A stretch of 64,000 nucleotides of DNA from SXRF01 sp038043465. Lineage in GTDB: Bacteria > Pseudomonadota > Alphaproteobacteria > Rickettsiales > SXRF01. The notes under the pieces were generated by a model, which worked only from the letters and a program-made list of their open reading frames with translations, did not search any database and had not been told where the DNA came from. Location of the stretch: the NCBI GenBank assembly GCA_038043465.1, contig JBBTBX010000009.1, forward strand, positions 62,001 to 126,000. Reading direction: 5' to 3'. Both the position numbers and the translations under genes were made by a program. Shown piece after piece: positions 8,093 through 15,754 of this stretch (position 1 is its first letter; every line of letters starts with the position of its first letter).

Positions 8093-9904
8093 CTATTTTT
8101 CAGAAAGTTTTTCCGTTTCTTCAGCTAATATCTGCTTTGCTTTTGGTGAAAGTTGCAGGTGCAATTCGCGCAGTTGCTTATCATCGGCAACATTCGGTGC
8201 TTGCATCAATAAATCTTCTGCTTTCTGGTTCATCGGGAAGGCAATAACTTCGCGTATGTTCGGTTCATCAGCAAGGAGCATCACCATCCGGTCAACTCCC
8301 GGAGCCAACCCACCATGCGGAGGTGCGCCGAATTTGAAGGCCGAGATCATTCCGCCGAATTTGGAATCAACCACGCCTGGACCATAACCAGCTATCTCAA
8401 AAGCTTTATACATCAGCTCTGGCTTGTGGTTACGAATCGCGCCCGAAGAAAGCTCCACCCCGTTGCACACAATATCATATTGATAAGCTAATATATCGAG
8501 CGGGTTTTTATTAAGCAGTGCATCCATCCCGCCTTGTGGCATGGAGAAAGGATTATGGCTGAAAATAATTTTCTTCTCCTCTTCATCATATTCAAAATAT
8601 GGGAAATCAACAACCCAGAGAAATTTGAACACGCCTTTTTCCAATAAATCCAGTTCATTTCCTAGCTGCACCCGCACCTGCCCAGCCAGCTTTGCTGCGG
8701 CTAGTTCTGCGCCAGAGGAGAAGAAAACCGCATCACCATTTTTAACACCCGCAACCTGTTTTAGTTCAGCAAGTTTTTCCGCTGTCAGGAATTTAGCAAT
8801 CGGGCTTTTCGCATCGCCATTTTCTTCAAAAATAATATAAGCAAGCCCTTGCGCGCCCATGCTCTTGGCAAATTCAATCATATTGTCGAAAAAGCTACGT
8901 GGTTTTGCTGCACAACCCGGCGCAGGAATGGCGCGAACAACTCCTCCGCCTTCAATCACTTTGTTGAAAATACCAAAGCCGGAACCGCGCCAAACTTCGG
9001 TTACATCGCTTATGATAAGCGGGTTGCGTAAATCTGGTTTATCGCTACCATATTTGAGCATCGACTCTTTATAGGTGATGCGCGGGAATGGTGTGTCAGT
9101 CACTTTTTTAGTGCCAAACTCAGTGAATACGCCGTGCAGGACTGGCTCAATCGCGGCAAAAACATCATCCTGCGTTACAAAGCTCATCTCAATATCAAGC
9201 TGATAGAACTCACCCGGCGAACGGTCAGCACGCCCATCTTCATCACGGAAACACGGGGCAATCTGGAAATATTTATCAAAACCGGAAACCATGAGCAATT
9301 GCTTGAATTGCTGCGGTGCTTGTGGCAACGCGTAAAATTTTCCCGGATGGATGCGCGAAGGAACAAGGTAATCGCGCGCGCCTTCCGGTGAACTCGCGGT
9401 CAGAATCGGGGTCTGGAATTCGTTAAATCCTGAATCTGTCATCCTACGGCGGAGTGACGATATAACCTGCGAGCGGAGCATAATATTTTTATGGAGTTTC
9501 TCGCGGCGCAGATCAAGAAAACGATAGCGCAGGCGGGTCTCCTCCGGCTGTTCGCGGTCAGAATTAACCTGAATTGGCAGGGCATCGGCGGTTGATTCAA
9601 GTTTCATGGCAGAAACCACAACTTCAATTTCACCGGTCAGCAAATCTTTATTCGTTGTTTCGCCGGAACGGGCGACCACCTTACCTTCAACCGTAATCAC
9701 GCTTTCCAACTTAACATGAGTCAGCGTGTCAAAATGCTCGCCACCATCAGCCACCAACTGAGTGATGCCGTAATGATCACGCAGATCTATGAACAGCAAA
9801 TTGCCGTGATCGCGCTTGCGGTGAACCCAACCGGAAAGTTTTACGGTTTCACCGACATTGTTTTTAGTAAGCTGTGAGCAAGTATGAGTACGATAGGTGT
9901 GCAT
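8093..9904 (-). CDS. aspS: Aspartyl-tRNA synthetase
   Basis: Class II synthetase that charges tRNA with aspartate. An N-terminal OB-fold anticodon-binding domain (VKLSGWVHRKRDHGNLLFID, residues about 22-41) precedes the catalytic core with motif 2 (APCFRDEDGRADRSPGEF) and motif 3 (GLAPGVDRMVML). The bacterial-specific GAD insertion lies between them. The length of 603 aa is normal for bacterial AspRS. Whether it also charges tRNA-Asn (the non-discriminating form) cannot be decided here. The 190 bases upstream hold a palindromic repeat. Confidence 0.97.
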   Translation of the reverse strand: MHTYRTHTCSQLTKNNVGETVKLSGWVHRKRDHGNLLFIDLRDHYGITQLVADGGEHFDTLTHVKLESVITVEGKVVARSGETTNKDLLTGEIEVVVSAMKLESTADALPIQVNSDREQPEETRLRYRFLDLRREKLHKNIMLRSQVISSLRRRMTDSGFNEFQTPILTASSPEGARDYLVPSRIHPGKFYALPQAPQQFKQLLMVSGFDKYFQIAPCFRDEDGRADRSPGEFYQLDIEMSFVTQDDVFAAIEPVLHGVFTEFGTKKVTDTPFPRITYKESMLKYGSDKPDLRNPLIISDVTEVWRGSGFGIFNKVIEGGGVVRAIPAPGCAAKPRSFFDNMIEFAKSMGAQGLAYIIFEENGDAKSPIAKFLTAEKLAELKQVAGVKNGDAVFFSSGAELAAAKLAGQVRVQLGNELDLLEKGVFKFLWVVDFPYFEYDEEEKKIIFSHNPFSMPQGGMDALLNKNPLDILAYQYDIVCNGVELSSGAIRNHKPELMYKAFEIAGYGPGVVDSKFGGMISAFKFGAPPHGGLAPGVDRMVMLLADEPNIREVIAFPMNQKAEDLLMQAPNVADDKQLRELHLQLSPKAKQILAEETEKLSEK

Positions 9905-9987
9905 GATATTTCTAACTTATCAGTTAATTGTTATTTAGCCGTTGTTAGTTAGTGTTTTTTGTGCCTTAGGTCAATTATTTTCCCCAT

Positions 9988-10083
9988 CGTCATCGCGAAC
10001 CGCTATAAAGCGGCGTGGCGATCCAGATTTCTACAATTAAGGGGAATGGATTGCCGCGTTCGCTTTGCTCACTCGCAATGACG
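9988..10083. repeat. Palindromic CGTCATTGCGAG-type repeat
   Basis: A 96-base inverted repeat with ends CGTCATCGCGA and TCGCAATGACG and inner parts GGCGATCCAG and GGATTGCCGCG. Same family as 15609-15699, 18206-18310 (inside era) and 60859-61084. It fills most of the gap between aspS and the uracil-DNA glycosylase gene, where no gene is visible. Confidence 0.85.
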
Positions 10084-10095
10084 AACACCTTGTTT

Positions 10096-10725
10096 TTATG
10101 TAATAAACCGCACTTTTTCCACCACATTATCGAACATTTCCTGCGTCAGGCGGCCAGTATTCATGTTATAACGTGAGGTGTGGTAGCTGTTTAGCAAGGT
10201 AATTTTGTTATTAATTTGATGTTCAGCACCATGCACAAATTTAGCAAAAGATGCCTTATATCCAAAGGCTTTCAGCACGGCGTTATGGGAAACTAAGCCC
10301 AGCGACAGAATGATTTTCAGGTTTTTTATCACCGCGATTTCCGCTTTCAGGAAATTATTGCACTGGTTTATTTCCGATAGTTCGGGCTTGTTTTCCTGCG
10401 GGACACAGCGCACAGCATTAGTTACGCGGCAATTTATGAGCGTAAAACCGTCATCTGCACGTTCTTTATACTCTCCCCTCGCAAAACCGTATTTTTGCAA
10501 TGAATGATAGAGAATCAGCCCTGCATAATCACCTGTAAACGGTCTGCCCGTCTGGTTCGCGCCTTTTAGCCCTGGTGCCAGCCCAACCACTAGAAACTGC
10601 GCGTCCAAACTGCCAAAAGATGGCACTGGAGCATTAAAAAAACTGGGATACTGCTCTTTATTCTGGTTGCGAAAGCTGCAAAGCCTTGGGCAAATCTGGC
10701 AGTCGGAATCTGGGCTGTAATTCAT
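10096..10725 (-). CDS. Uracil-DNA glycosylase, family 5 (UDGb)-like
   Basis: Base-excision DNA repair glycosylase. Motif A, GLAPGLKGANQTGRPFTGD, matches family 5 (UDGb) rather than family 4, because it lacks the catalytic Asp/Glu just after the GLAPG-type turn. N-terminal cysteines C9, C12 and C16 (CQICPRLC) plus later ones would hold a 4Fe-4S cluster. Motif B is in NSYHTSRYN near the C-terminus. Family members remove uracil, hypoxanthine and related bases. The length of 209 aa is standard. It sits three bases from the next minus-strand gene. Confidence 0.87.
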   Translation of the reverse strand: MNYSPDSDCQICPRLCSFRNQNKEQYPSFFNAPVPSFGSLDAQFLVVGLAPGLKGANQTGRPFTGDYAGLILYHSLQKYGFARGEYKERADDGFTLINCRVTNAVRCVPQENKPELSEINQCNNFLKAEIAVIKNLKIILSLGLVSHNAVLKAFGYKASFAKFVHGAEHQINNKITLLNSYHTSRYNMNTGRLTQEMFDNVVEKVRFIT

Positions 10726-10728
10726 CGC

Positions 10729-11214
10729 TTATTTCTTTGGCTTCACTAGATTTCTTATAATGTTACAATCAAGTTTTGAACCAAATTGCTGCTTCATCAA
10801 AAGATATATCTGTTCTACCATTTCAATCTGTTTTTCCCAGTTTTTACCCATTGATCTGGACAAGGAATATGGCACATCCAGTTTCCACTTTCCTTCTTCC
10901 TTCACAAAAAATAGGCGCAGGAAACGCTGTTTTCCAAGATCAGTTGCACTGGCGCGGATCATCACGTGACTGCCATCTTCCTTGTGCGAAACATACGCCG
11001 AATCTTTCGGCAGGCAATTCATCAAACCATATGAGGCGAAGCGGTCATATAACGAAAATGAACTGGCGGTGAATAAGTCCTTACAGCCCGCTGTATCTTC
11101 TTTTTTCACGCAATTATTTATGCTGTCGAAAGAATCCTTGGCTGATTCCGATGCATAAACATTGCCGATAACCGACATAATCAATAATGCGGATAATAAA
11201 ATTAATTGCTTCAT
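10729..11214 (-). CDS. Hypothetical exported protein (161 aa)
   Basis: Starts with a clear Sec signal peptide (MKQLILLSALLIMSVIG, cleavage likely after VYA). The mature part has four to five cysteines (NNCVKKEDTAGC, YGLMNC, KLDC) that could form disulfides in the periplasm. No domain recognised. It lies between the UDG gene and a DUF983 gene, all minus and overlapping or nearly so (the start overlaps DUF983 by four bases), so it is probably in an operon with glmU. Confidence 0.7.
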   Translation of the reverse strand: MKQLILLSALLIMSVIGNVYASESAKDSFDSINNCVKKEDTAGCKDLFTASSFSLYDRFASYGLMNCLPKDSAYVSHKEDGSHVMIRASATDLGKQRFLRLFFVKEEGKWKLDVPYSLSRSMGKNWEKQIEMVEQIYLLMKQQFGSKLDCNIIRNLVKPKK

Positions 11215-11567
11215 TGTAACCTCATCCTCCAGAGAACCCCGATAAATATACCCTTAGCCCGTGGCAACACTAATATCGCCAGAATAAAAGCCAGACTAGT
11301 AAACCCAACCACCAGCAACCAATCCGGAGTAGTTGAATCAGGAATTACTGCAAGCAACAAAGGTGCAAGAACATGCCCGACAATCATAATAGTAAGCCAC
11401 GCCGGACCATCATCAGCCCGAATATTTCCAAGATTTTCAGAACATACCGCACAATTATCAACCTGCTTAAGGTAACGAGAAAATAATCTGCCCTCACCAC
11501 AATGCGGGCAGCGACCGATTATGCCGCGAATTACTACCAGCCAGAAATCAAGTGGTTTTTCTTTCAC
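11211..11567 (-). CDS. DUF983 family membrane protein
   Basis: A short inner-membrane protein of the DUF983 family: an N-terminal zinc-ribbon-like pair of CxxC motifs (CPHCGEG and CAVCSENLG) followed by two hydrophobic helices (WLTIMIVGHVLAPLLLAVI and LLVVGFTSLAFILAILVL). Function unknown. Overlaps of four bases with glmU upstream and with the exported protein downstream indicate one transcription unit. Confidence 0.85.
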   Translation of the reverse strand: MKEKPLDFWLVVIRGIIGRCPHCGEGRLFSRYLKQVDNCAVCSENLGNIRADDGPAWLTIMIVGHVLAPLLLAVIPDSTTPDWLLVVGFTSLAFILAILVLPRAKGIFIGVLWRMRLQ

Positions 11568-12898
11568 TTTGGTTTTCGCTGTTTAATTATCTGCTGCGAA
11601 CGCTCAAGGGCAAGATTACCGTCAGGCACATCCTGCGTAATCACACTGCCTGCGCCGATTACCGCACCAGCACCAATTGAAACCGGCGCAACCAGCGAAG
11701 TGTTTGAGCCGATAAAAGCTTTTTCACCAATAGTGGTTTTATGTTTATTCACACCATCATAATTGCAGGTAATCGTTCCCGCGCCAATATTAGCCCCTGC
11801 CCCAACTTGCGCGTCACCAACATAGCTCAAATGATTGGCTTTTGCGCCATCACCAAGCTTGGTGTTTTTAAGTTCTACAAAATTTCCTACATGGGCATTT
11901 ACACCAATCACACTACCAGTACGCAGACGAGCAAATGGCCCAATTATTGCCCCAGATTTGATATATGCTCCCTCGATATGTGAGAATGAGCGAATTTCCA
12001 CCCCAGATTCCACCGTAACCCCCGCACCAAATACCACACTCGGATGAATAATAACATCTGGTGCAATTTTTGTGTCCATCCGCAAAAATACGCTGGCAGG
12101 ATCAATCATGGTCACGCCACTCGCCATAGCCTCCTTACGCAACCGCCACTGCATAATGTTTTCTGCTTCAGCAAGCTGCTCACGGGTATTTATACCGGAA
12201 AGCTCCGCAGCTTCCGCCTCCACCACATGTGAATGTAGCCCCATATCATCAGCAAGAGCGATGATATCTGTGAGGTAATATTCACCGGCATTATTATTTA
12301 CAGTAAGTTTTTCCAACAGCGGGAATAAATATCTGCCACTTACCGCCATGACTCCGGAATTGCAGAGATTAATAGCTCTCTGTTCAGGCGTTGCATCGCG
12401 TTCTTCGATAATTTCTTCGAGTTGCCCTCTGCTATCAACAATCATGCGACCATAACCATAGGGATTTTCCATGCGCATACCCAGCACCGCTATATCAGCG
12501 GACTGCGCTGTTTCTAAAAGACGTTGCAGAGTATTAGGGGTAATAAGTGGTATATCACCATACAAAATCAAAAGCTTACCTGCGTATCCTTTTAATTCCG
12601 ACTCCGTAACTTTTAGAGCGTGACCTGTGCCAAGCTGTTGGTTTTGAATGATAAATTTTGATGATGGACTAACTGCGCCTGCTGCCTGCTGCACTGATTC
12701 CATTCCGGGGGCAACTACTATTACGGTTTTTTCAGGAGAAAGCTGAGAAACAGTAGAAATAACATGCGAAATCAATGGTATACCAGCAACTTTATGAATA
12801 ACTTTCGGCAGCGAAGATTTCATCCGCGTGCCTTTTCCGGCCGCAAGTACAACACAATTGAAAGAATATTGCATTTTGTTCTTGTTTTGATTCTCCAT
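11564..12898 (-). CDS. glmU: Bifunctional GlmU (GlcNAc-1-P uridyltransferase / GlcN-1-P acetyltransferase)
   Basis: Makes UDP-N-acetylglucosamine for peptidoglycan and lipopolysaccharide. The N-terminal pyrophosphorylase domain carries LAAGKGTRMKSSLPKVIHK (residues about 18-36). The C-terminal left-handed beta-helix acetyltransferase has the hexapeptide rhythm and NYDGVNKHKTTIGEKAFIG. The length of 444 aa is typical. It is first in a minus-strand run with DUF983, an exported protein and the UDG gene, and is divergent from the XRE regulator 53 bases away. Confidence 0.95.
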   Translation of the reverse strand: MENQNKNKMQYSFNCVVLAAGKGTRMKSSLPKVIHKVAGIPLISHVISTVSQLSPEKTVIVVAPGMESVQQAAGAVSPSSKFIIQNQQLGTGHALKVTESELKGYAGKLLILYGDIPLITPNTLQRLLETAQSADIAVLGMRMENPYGYGRMIVDSRGQLEEIIEERDATPEQRAINLCNSGVMAVSGRYLFPLLEKLTVNNNAGEYYLTDIIALADDMGLHSHVVEAEAAELSGINTREQLAEAENIMQWRLRKEAMASGVTMIDPASVFLRMDTKIAPDVIIHPSVVFGAGVTVESGVEIRSFSHIEGAYIKSGAIIGPFARLRTGSVIGVNAHVGNFVELKNTKLGDGAKANHLSYVGDAQVGAGANIGAGTITCNYDGVNKHKTTIGEKAFIGSNTSLVAPVSIGAGAVIGAGSVITQDVPDGNLALERSQQIIKQRKPK

Positions 12899-12951
12899 AA
12901 AGGTAAGAATTACCCCAAATTATGTAACTATGCAATAATGGGATTGAACAT

Positions 12952-13344
12952 ATGGATAAAATCGTTGATGTTGAGATTGGCAAACGTATAAAGCTTCGTC
13001 GTACAGTGCTGGGCTTCAGTCAGGCATACACAGCAAATGCTCTTAATTTAACTTTTCAACAAGTGCAGAAATACGAAAAAGGTATTAATTCTCTTAGCTC
13101 TAACAAATTATATAGTTTTGCTAGCTTGTTAAGAGTCCCGGTGTCCTACTTTTTCGAAGGATTAGGAAGTGGTAGTACTAAGATAACAGCTAAGTTTGAC
13201 AAAGAAAATTCATTCGGTTCCGACCGTGAAGCGCTGGAAGTTATGAAAGTCTTTAACAAAATAGAAAGTCCTTATTTGCGAAAGAAAATGATTGAACTGT
13301 TACATCTGTTAATCGATGATGATATTAAGAGTAGAGTAAACTAA
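12952..13344 (+). CDS. XRE-family transcriptional regulator
   Basis: DNA-binding protein with an N-terminal Cro/CI helix-turn-helix (GKRIKLRRTVLGFSQ..., then NLTFQQVQKYEKGINSLSS as the recognition part, residues about 8-55) and an unassigned C-terminal helical tail with EALEVMKVFNKI. This layout, with FFEGLG after the HTH, is common in alphaproteobacterial XRE regulators. It stands just upstream of a small unknown gene and the luxR-luxI genes on the same strand and may control them; that link is inference. Confidence 0.85.
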   Translation: MDKIVDVEIGKRIKLRRTVLGFSQAYTANALNLTFQQVQKYEKGINSLSSNKLYSFASLLRVPVSYFFEGLGSGSTKITAKFDKENSFGSDREALEVMKVFNKIESPYLRKKMIELLHLLIDDDIKSRVN

Positions 13345-13367
13345 TAACCACAAATATTTTTAACAGC

Positions 13368-13583
13368 ATGATTTCCAGCAACATAAAATATTCTTGCAAG
13401 TACTACAGCGTAGGCTTCTTTGTTTTTATTGAATCAAACAATTCTGATTCAACGAAGCAATTTTCTATGGAACCAATCATGGAAGTGGACACTGAAGCGC
13501 AGGGAATAGAGCTAATTAACTGGTTATCAGACAATCATTTTGTAGCACGGCAAATTGCAAATATGGCAAATGATAATTACTAA
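13368..13583 (+). CDS. Hypothetical small protein (71 aa)
   Basis: Lies 23 bases after the XRE stop on the same strand. Not recognised; it has a hydrophobic patch (YYSVGFFVFIES) followed by an acidic half with MEVDTEAQGIELINWL. No signal peptide and no good Shine-Dalgarno sequence. It could be a small partner of the XRE protein, or not translated. Confidence 0.4.
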   Translation: MISSNIKYSCKYYSVGFFVFIESNNSDSTKQFSMEPIMEVDTEAQGIELINWLSDNHFVARQIANMANDNY

Positions 13584-13686
13584 CGCCGATAAATTAAATT
13601 ATTTTTTTATTTAACTTGATTTTATAATTTATAATTAAACATAATATAAATCTAAAGTTGTAGCAATATTAGCGTATATTATCTTG

Positions 13687-14457
13687 ATGATAGATTTTGT
13701 TAAATTTGTAACAGAAATGAACCGGGCAGAATGTGCAGAAGATGCATTTAATTATCTGGAAAAAACTTTATCAGATTTAGGTTTTGACAGGGTTGTTTAC
13801 TCACTTATAACCGACCACCCCAGTATGCAGTTAAAGCGTGGCCATGGTATTCTTAGAAACTATCCAGATGATTGGATGAAATATTATTTTGCAAAAAACT
13901 ATTTTGAAGTAGACCCCGTAATCAAAGTTATTAAGCAGACCAGCGGTCCATTCCTATGGGAAAAGCTTCCGGAATTAAAAAACGGGTTACGGAAAGATGA
14001 AAACGTCCTGATGGAAGAAGCGCGAGAAGCCAAATTACTGGATGGGATAGGCATATCATTACATGGCGCACGCGGAGAAATCGTGGGAATGGGAATTGCC
14101 AGCAGCTCGGGAAGAACGGATATATTAAACCCGGATATGATCAGCATTGTATACGCGCTTTGTTCCCAATTTCATATAGTCTATAGAAAGATGAAAGAAA
14201 AATTACTGCCTATCATCCATCTTTCACAAAGGGAGCAGGAAGTCCTTACCTGGATTGCGGCAGGGAAAAGCAAAAGCGTAGTCGCCGATATATTGCAAAT
14301 CAGCGATGACAGCGTAAAAACCTACGTTAACAGGATTTTCACCAAATTAGAGGTGAATTCAATACAATTAGCCGTTGTAAAGGCTATTGCTATGGGGCTG
14401 ATAACTCCAGATTTATGCCATAAAAATTCATCTTACCTGGAAACGTCACCCAACTAG
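13687..14457 (+). CDS. LuxR-family autoinducer-binding regulator
   Basis: Quorum-sensing receptor and transcription factor. The N-terminal autoinducer-binding domain keeps the residues that contact acyl-homoserine lactones in TraR/LasR: W63, Y67, D76-P77 and W91 (in DDWMKYYFAKNYFEVDPV and PFLWE). The C-terminal LuxR helix-turn-helix runs from LSQREQEVLTWIAAGKS to about residue 238. The longest frame starts at a TTG at 13684, but an ATG follows directly at 13687 and is preferred. It is 62 bases before a luxI homologue, so it is very likely its cognate receptor. A perfect inverted repeat spans its stop codon (14445-14462). Confidence 0.92.
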   Translation: MIDFVKFVTEMNRAECAEDAFNYLEKTLSDLGFDRVVYSLITDHPSMQLKRGHGILRNYPDDWMKYYFAKNYFEVDPVIKVIKQTSGPFLWEKLPELKNGLRKDENVLMEEAREAKLLDGIGISLHGARGEIVGMGIASSSGRTDILNPDMISIVYALCSQFHIVYRKMKEKLLPIIHLSQREQEVLTWIAAGKSKSVVADILQISDDSVKTYVNRIFTKLEVNSIQLAVVKAIAMGLITPDLCHKNSSYLETSPN

Positions 14458-14462
14458 GTGAC
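14445..14462 (+). promoter_or_regulatory. Inverted repeat, lux-box-like operator candidate
   Basis: GTCACC-CAACTA-GGTGAC is a perfect 18-base dyad spanning the luxR stop and lying about 57 bases before the luxI start. LuxR-type regulators bind 18-20 base dyads in front of luxI genes, so this is the best operator candidate in the gap. It could instead be a weak hairpin ending luxR transcription, but no run of T follows directly. Confidence 0.4.
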
Positions 14463-14489
14463 AATACTTTTATTGTAAATAATGAGCAG

Positions 14490-14516
14490 ATTCTCCACAC
14501 AATTTATTTGGAGAAT
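14490..14516 (+). promoter_or_regulatory. Hairpin covering the luxI ribosome binding site
   Basis: ATTCTCC (14490-14496) is the exact reverse complement of GGAGAAT (14510-14516), with a 13-base AT-rich loop. GGAGAA is the Shine-Dalgarno sequence of luxI, whose ATG is at 14519. In RNA the 7-bp stem would hide the site, suggesting translational control, for example by temperature or by a trans-acting RNA. The pairing is read directly; the role is inferred. Confidence 0.5.
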
Positions 14517-14518
14517 TT

Positions 14519-15208
14519 ATGAACGTATATATTATTTCAATCGAAAACATGCATGAATACGGTGACATAATGCCTTCTATGCTCAGGCTGCGTCATAAGG
14601 AATTTAAAGAACGCCAGAGTTATAATATCCCTACCTTCAAAGATATGGAATATGATGCCTATGACACTCCGGCCACCGTATATGTGGTGTGGAGAGATGA
14701 TGATGGAATAGTACGTGGCTGCTCAAGGATGGCTCCAACTGACCGGGCATATATGATTCAAGATTTATGGCCGAATATAGTAACCAATATTCACCTGCCT
14801 AATAATGATGACATCTGGGAATCTTCACGGTTTGCTATTGATAGCGATTTGCCAGCAGACATGCGTGCGCGGGTTAAATTGGAAATTCTGCAGGCTAAAA
14901 TTGAATATGCTTTGGCTCTGGGGATAAAAGGAATGATAGGTGTTATGCCCCCACTCATCTGGAGAGCTGTATTTGTAAATTCTGGATGGCAAATTGATAA
15001 TATTGGCCCAGTTACCACGTTAGCTAGTGGTGAAAAAATTGTAGCGGGCTGGATAAATGTTAATCCGACTATTCTTGATAATATCAGGAGCAAGACGGGT
15101 ATTAGCAGCTCATTCTTAGAAAACTGCAACATACTTCAAAGAAAAATCGGGAAAGAAACACCCATTAGAAATATTAACTTTAGCAAAAAATTAGAAGGAG
15201 TAGCATAA
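14519..15208 (+). CDS. Acyl-homoserine-lactone synthase (LuxI family)
   Basis: Makes N-acyl-homoserine lactone signals from S-adenosylmethionine and an acyl carrier. Conserved LuxI residues are present: R25, F29, D46, D49 (EYDAYDTPATVYVV), R70 (GCSRMAPT), E101 and R104 (WESSRFAID); the usual Trp near 34 is a Tyr. The length of 229 aa is normal. The acyl chain cannot be predicted. Its Shine-Dalgarno sequence GGAGAA lies inside a hairpin (14490-14516). It follows luxR on the same strand and is followed, one base later, by a small gene. Confidence 0.93.
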   Translation: MNVYIISIENMHEYGDIMPSMLRLRHKEFKERQSYNIPTFKDMEYDAYDTPATVYVVWRDDDGIVRGCSRMAPTDRAYMIQDLWPNIVTNIHLPNNDDIWESSRFAIDSDLPADMRARVKLEILQAKIEYALALGIKGMIGVMPPLIWRAVFVNSGWQIDNIGPVTTLASGEKIVAGWINVNPTILDNIRSKTGISSSFLENCNILQRKIGKETPIRNINFSKKLEGVA

Positions 15209-15209
15209 A

Positions 15210-15530
15210 ATGGCAACATTTACGGATAGTGATATGGAATCAAAGAATATTATTTGCTGTCTAGAATTTTTATCTCAGCAAGCACTTGCCAGCCATATGT
15301 TAGCGGAGCATTCTATTCTAAAAAACACCATTACTGAAATATCTAAGGTCGACTCTTTATGTGGCGATATAAGGCATAATGTTGAATACTCAGACATCAT
15401 AACCGCCTTCAAATTCTTTACTAAATTTTGTTTAGTTGAAGACAAAGACACAAAAAAACATATCTTACATTTAATTGAAAATTTGGATGTGGATACAATG
15501 TCCAATTACGCTAGAAATGAGATTTATTAG
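15210..15530 (+). CDS. Hypothetical protein coupled to luxI (106 aa)
   Basis: Starts one base after the luxI stop. Its Shine-Dalgarno AGAAGGAG (15193-15200) lies inside the luxI coding sequence, so translation is coupled to luxI. The protein is helical and acidic, with three or four Cys and His residues (IICCLEFL, SLCGDIRHNVEYSD) and no signal peptide or transmembrane segment. I do not recognise it. The position suggests a role in signal-related regulation or in modifying LuxR or LuxI activity; this is inference. Confidence 0.7.
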   Translation: MATFTDSDMESKNIICCLEFLSQQALASHMLAEHSILKNTITEISKVDSLCGDIRHNVEYSDIITAFKFFTKFCLVEDKDTKKHILHLIENLDVDTMSNYARNEIY

Positions 15531-15552
15531 CCATTGCTATACTCAATCTGTA

Positions 15553-15600
15553 TAATATAGTAACTCTAAAATAATAACTGTAAAGTTATTGTTAAGACCT
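15553..15600. repeat. Partial three-hairpin element (left palindrome only)
   Basis: TATAGTAACTCTAAAATAA followed by AACTGTAAAGTTATTGTT resembles the left arm of the element at 41083-41196 (TATAGTAATTCTAAATAAG...). The core hairpin is missing, and a CGTCATTGCGAG repeat begins eight bases later. Confidence 0.5.
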
Positions 15601-15608
15601 GCATAATA

Positions 15609-15699
15609 CGTCATTGCGAGTGAAACGAAGCAATCCATCTTTCTATGATGCTTTATTTTACTGGATTGCCGCGAAGGCTACGCCTTCTCGCAATGACGA
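15609..15699. repeat. Palindromic CGTCATTGCGAG-type repeat
   Basis: A 91-base inverted repeat from CGTCATTGCGAG to CTCGCAATGACG with the inner pair GCAATCCA / TGGATTGC-like and CGAAGGCTACGCCTTCTCG. It accounts for the apparent N-terminal extension of the rmuC frame; the conserved RmuC sequence starts after it. Confidence 0.9.
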
Positions 15700-15754
15700 A
15701 AAACGCGTTATGCAGAGGTCTTTTGTTTGGAATAACTATACTTGTGAATATGAC

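Noticed and set aside
15614..15754. Longer rmuC start giving 47 extra residues
   Set aside because: The extra part is a CGTCATTGCGAG repeat; the conserved membrane anchor starts at 15755.
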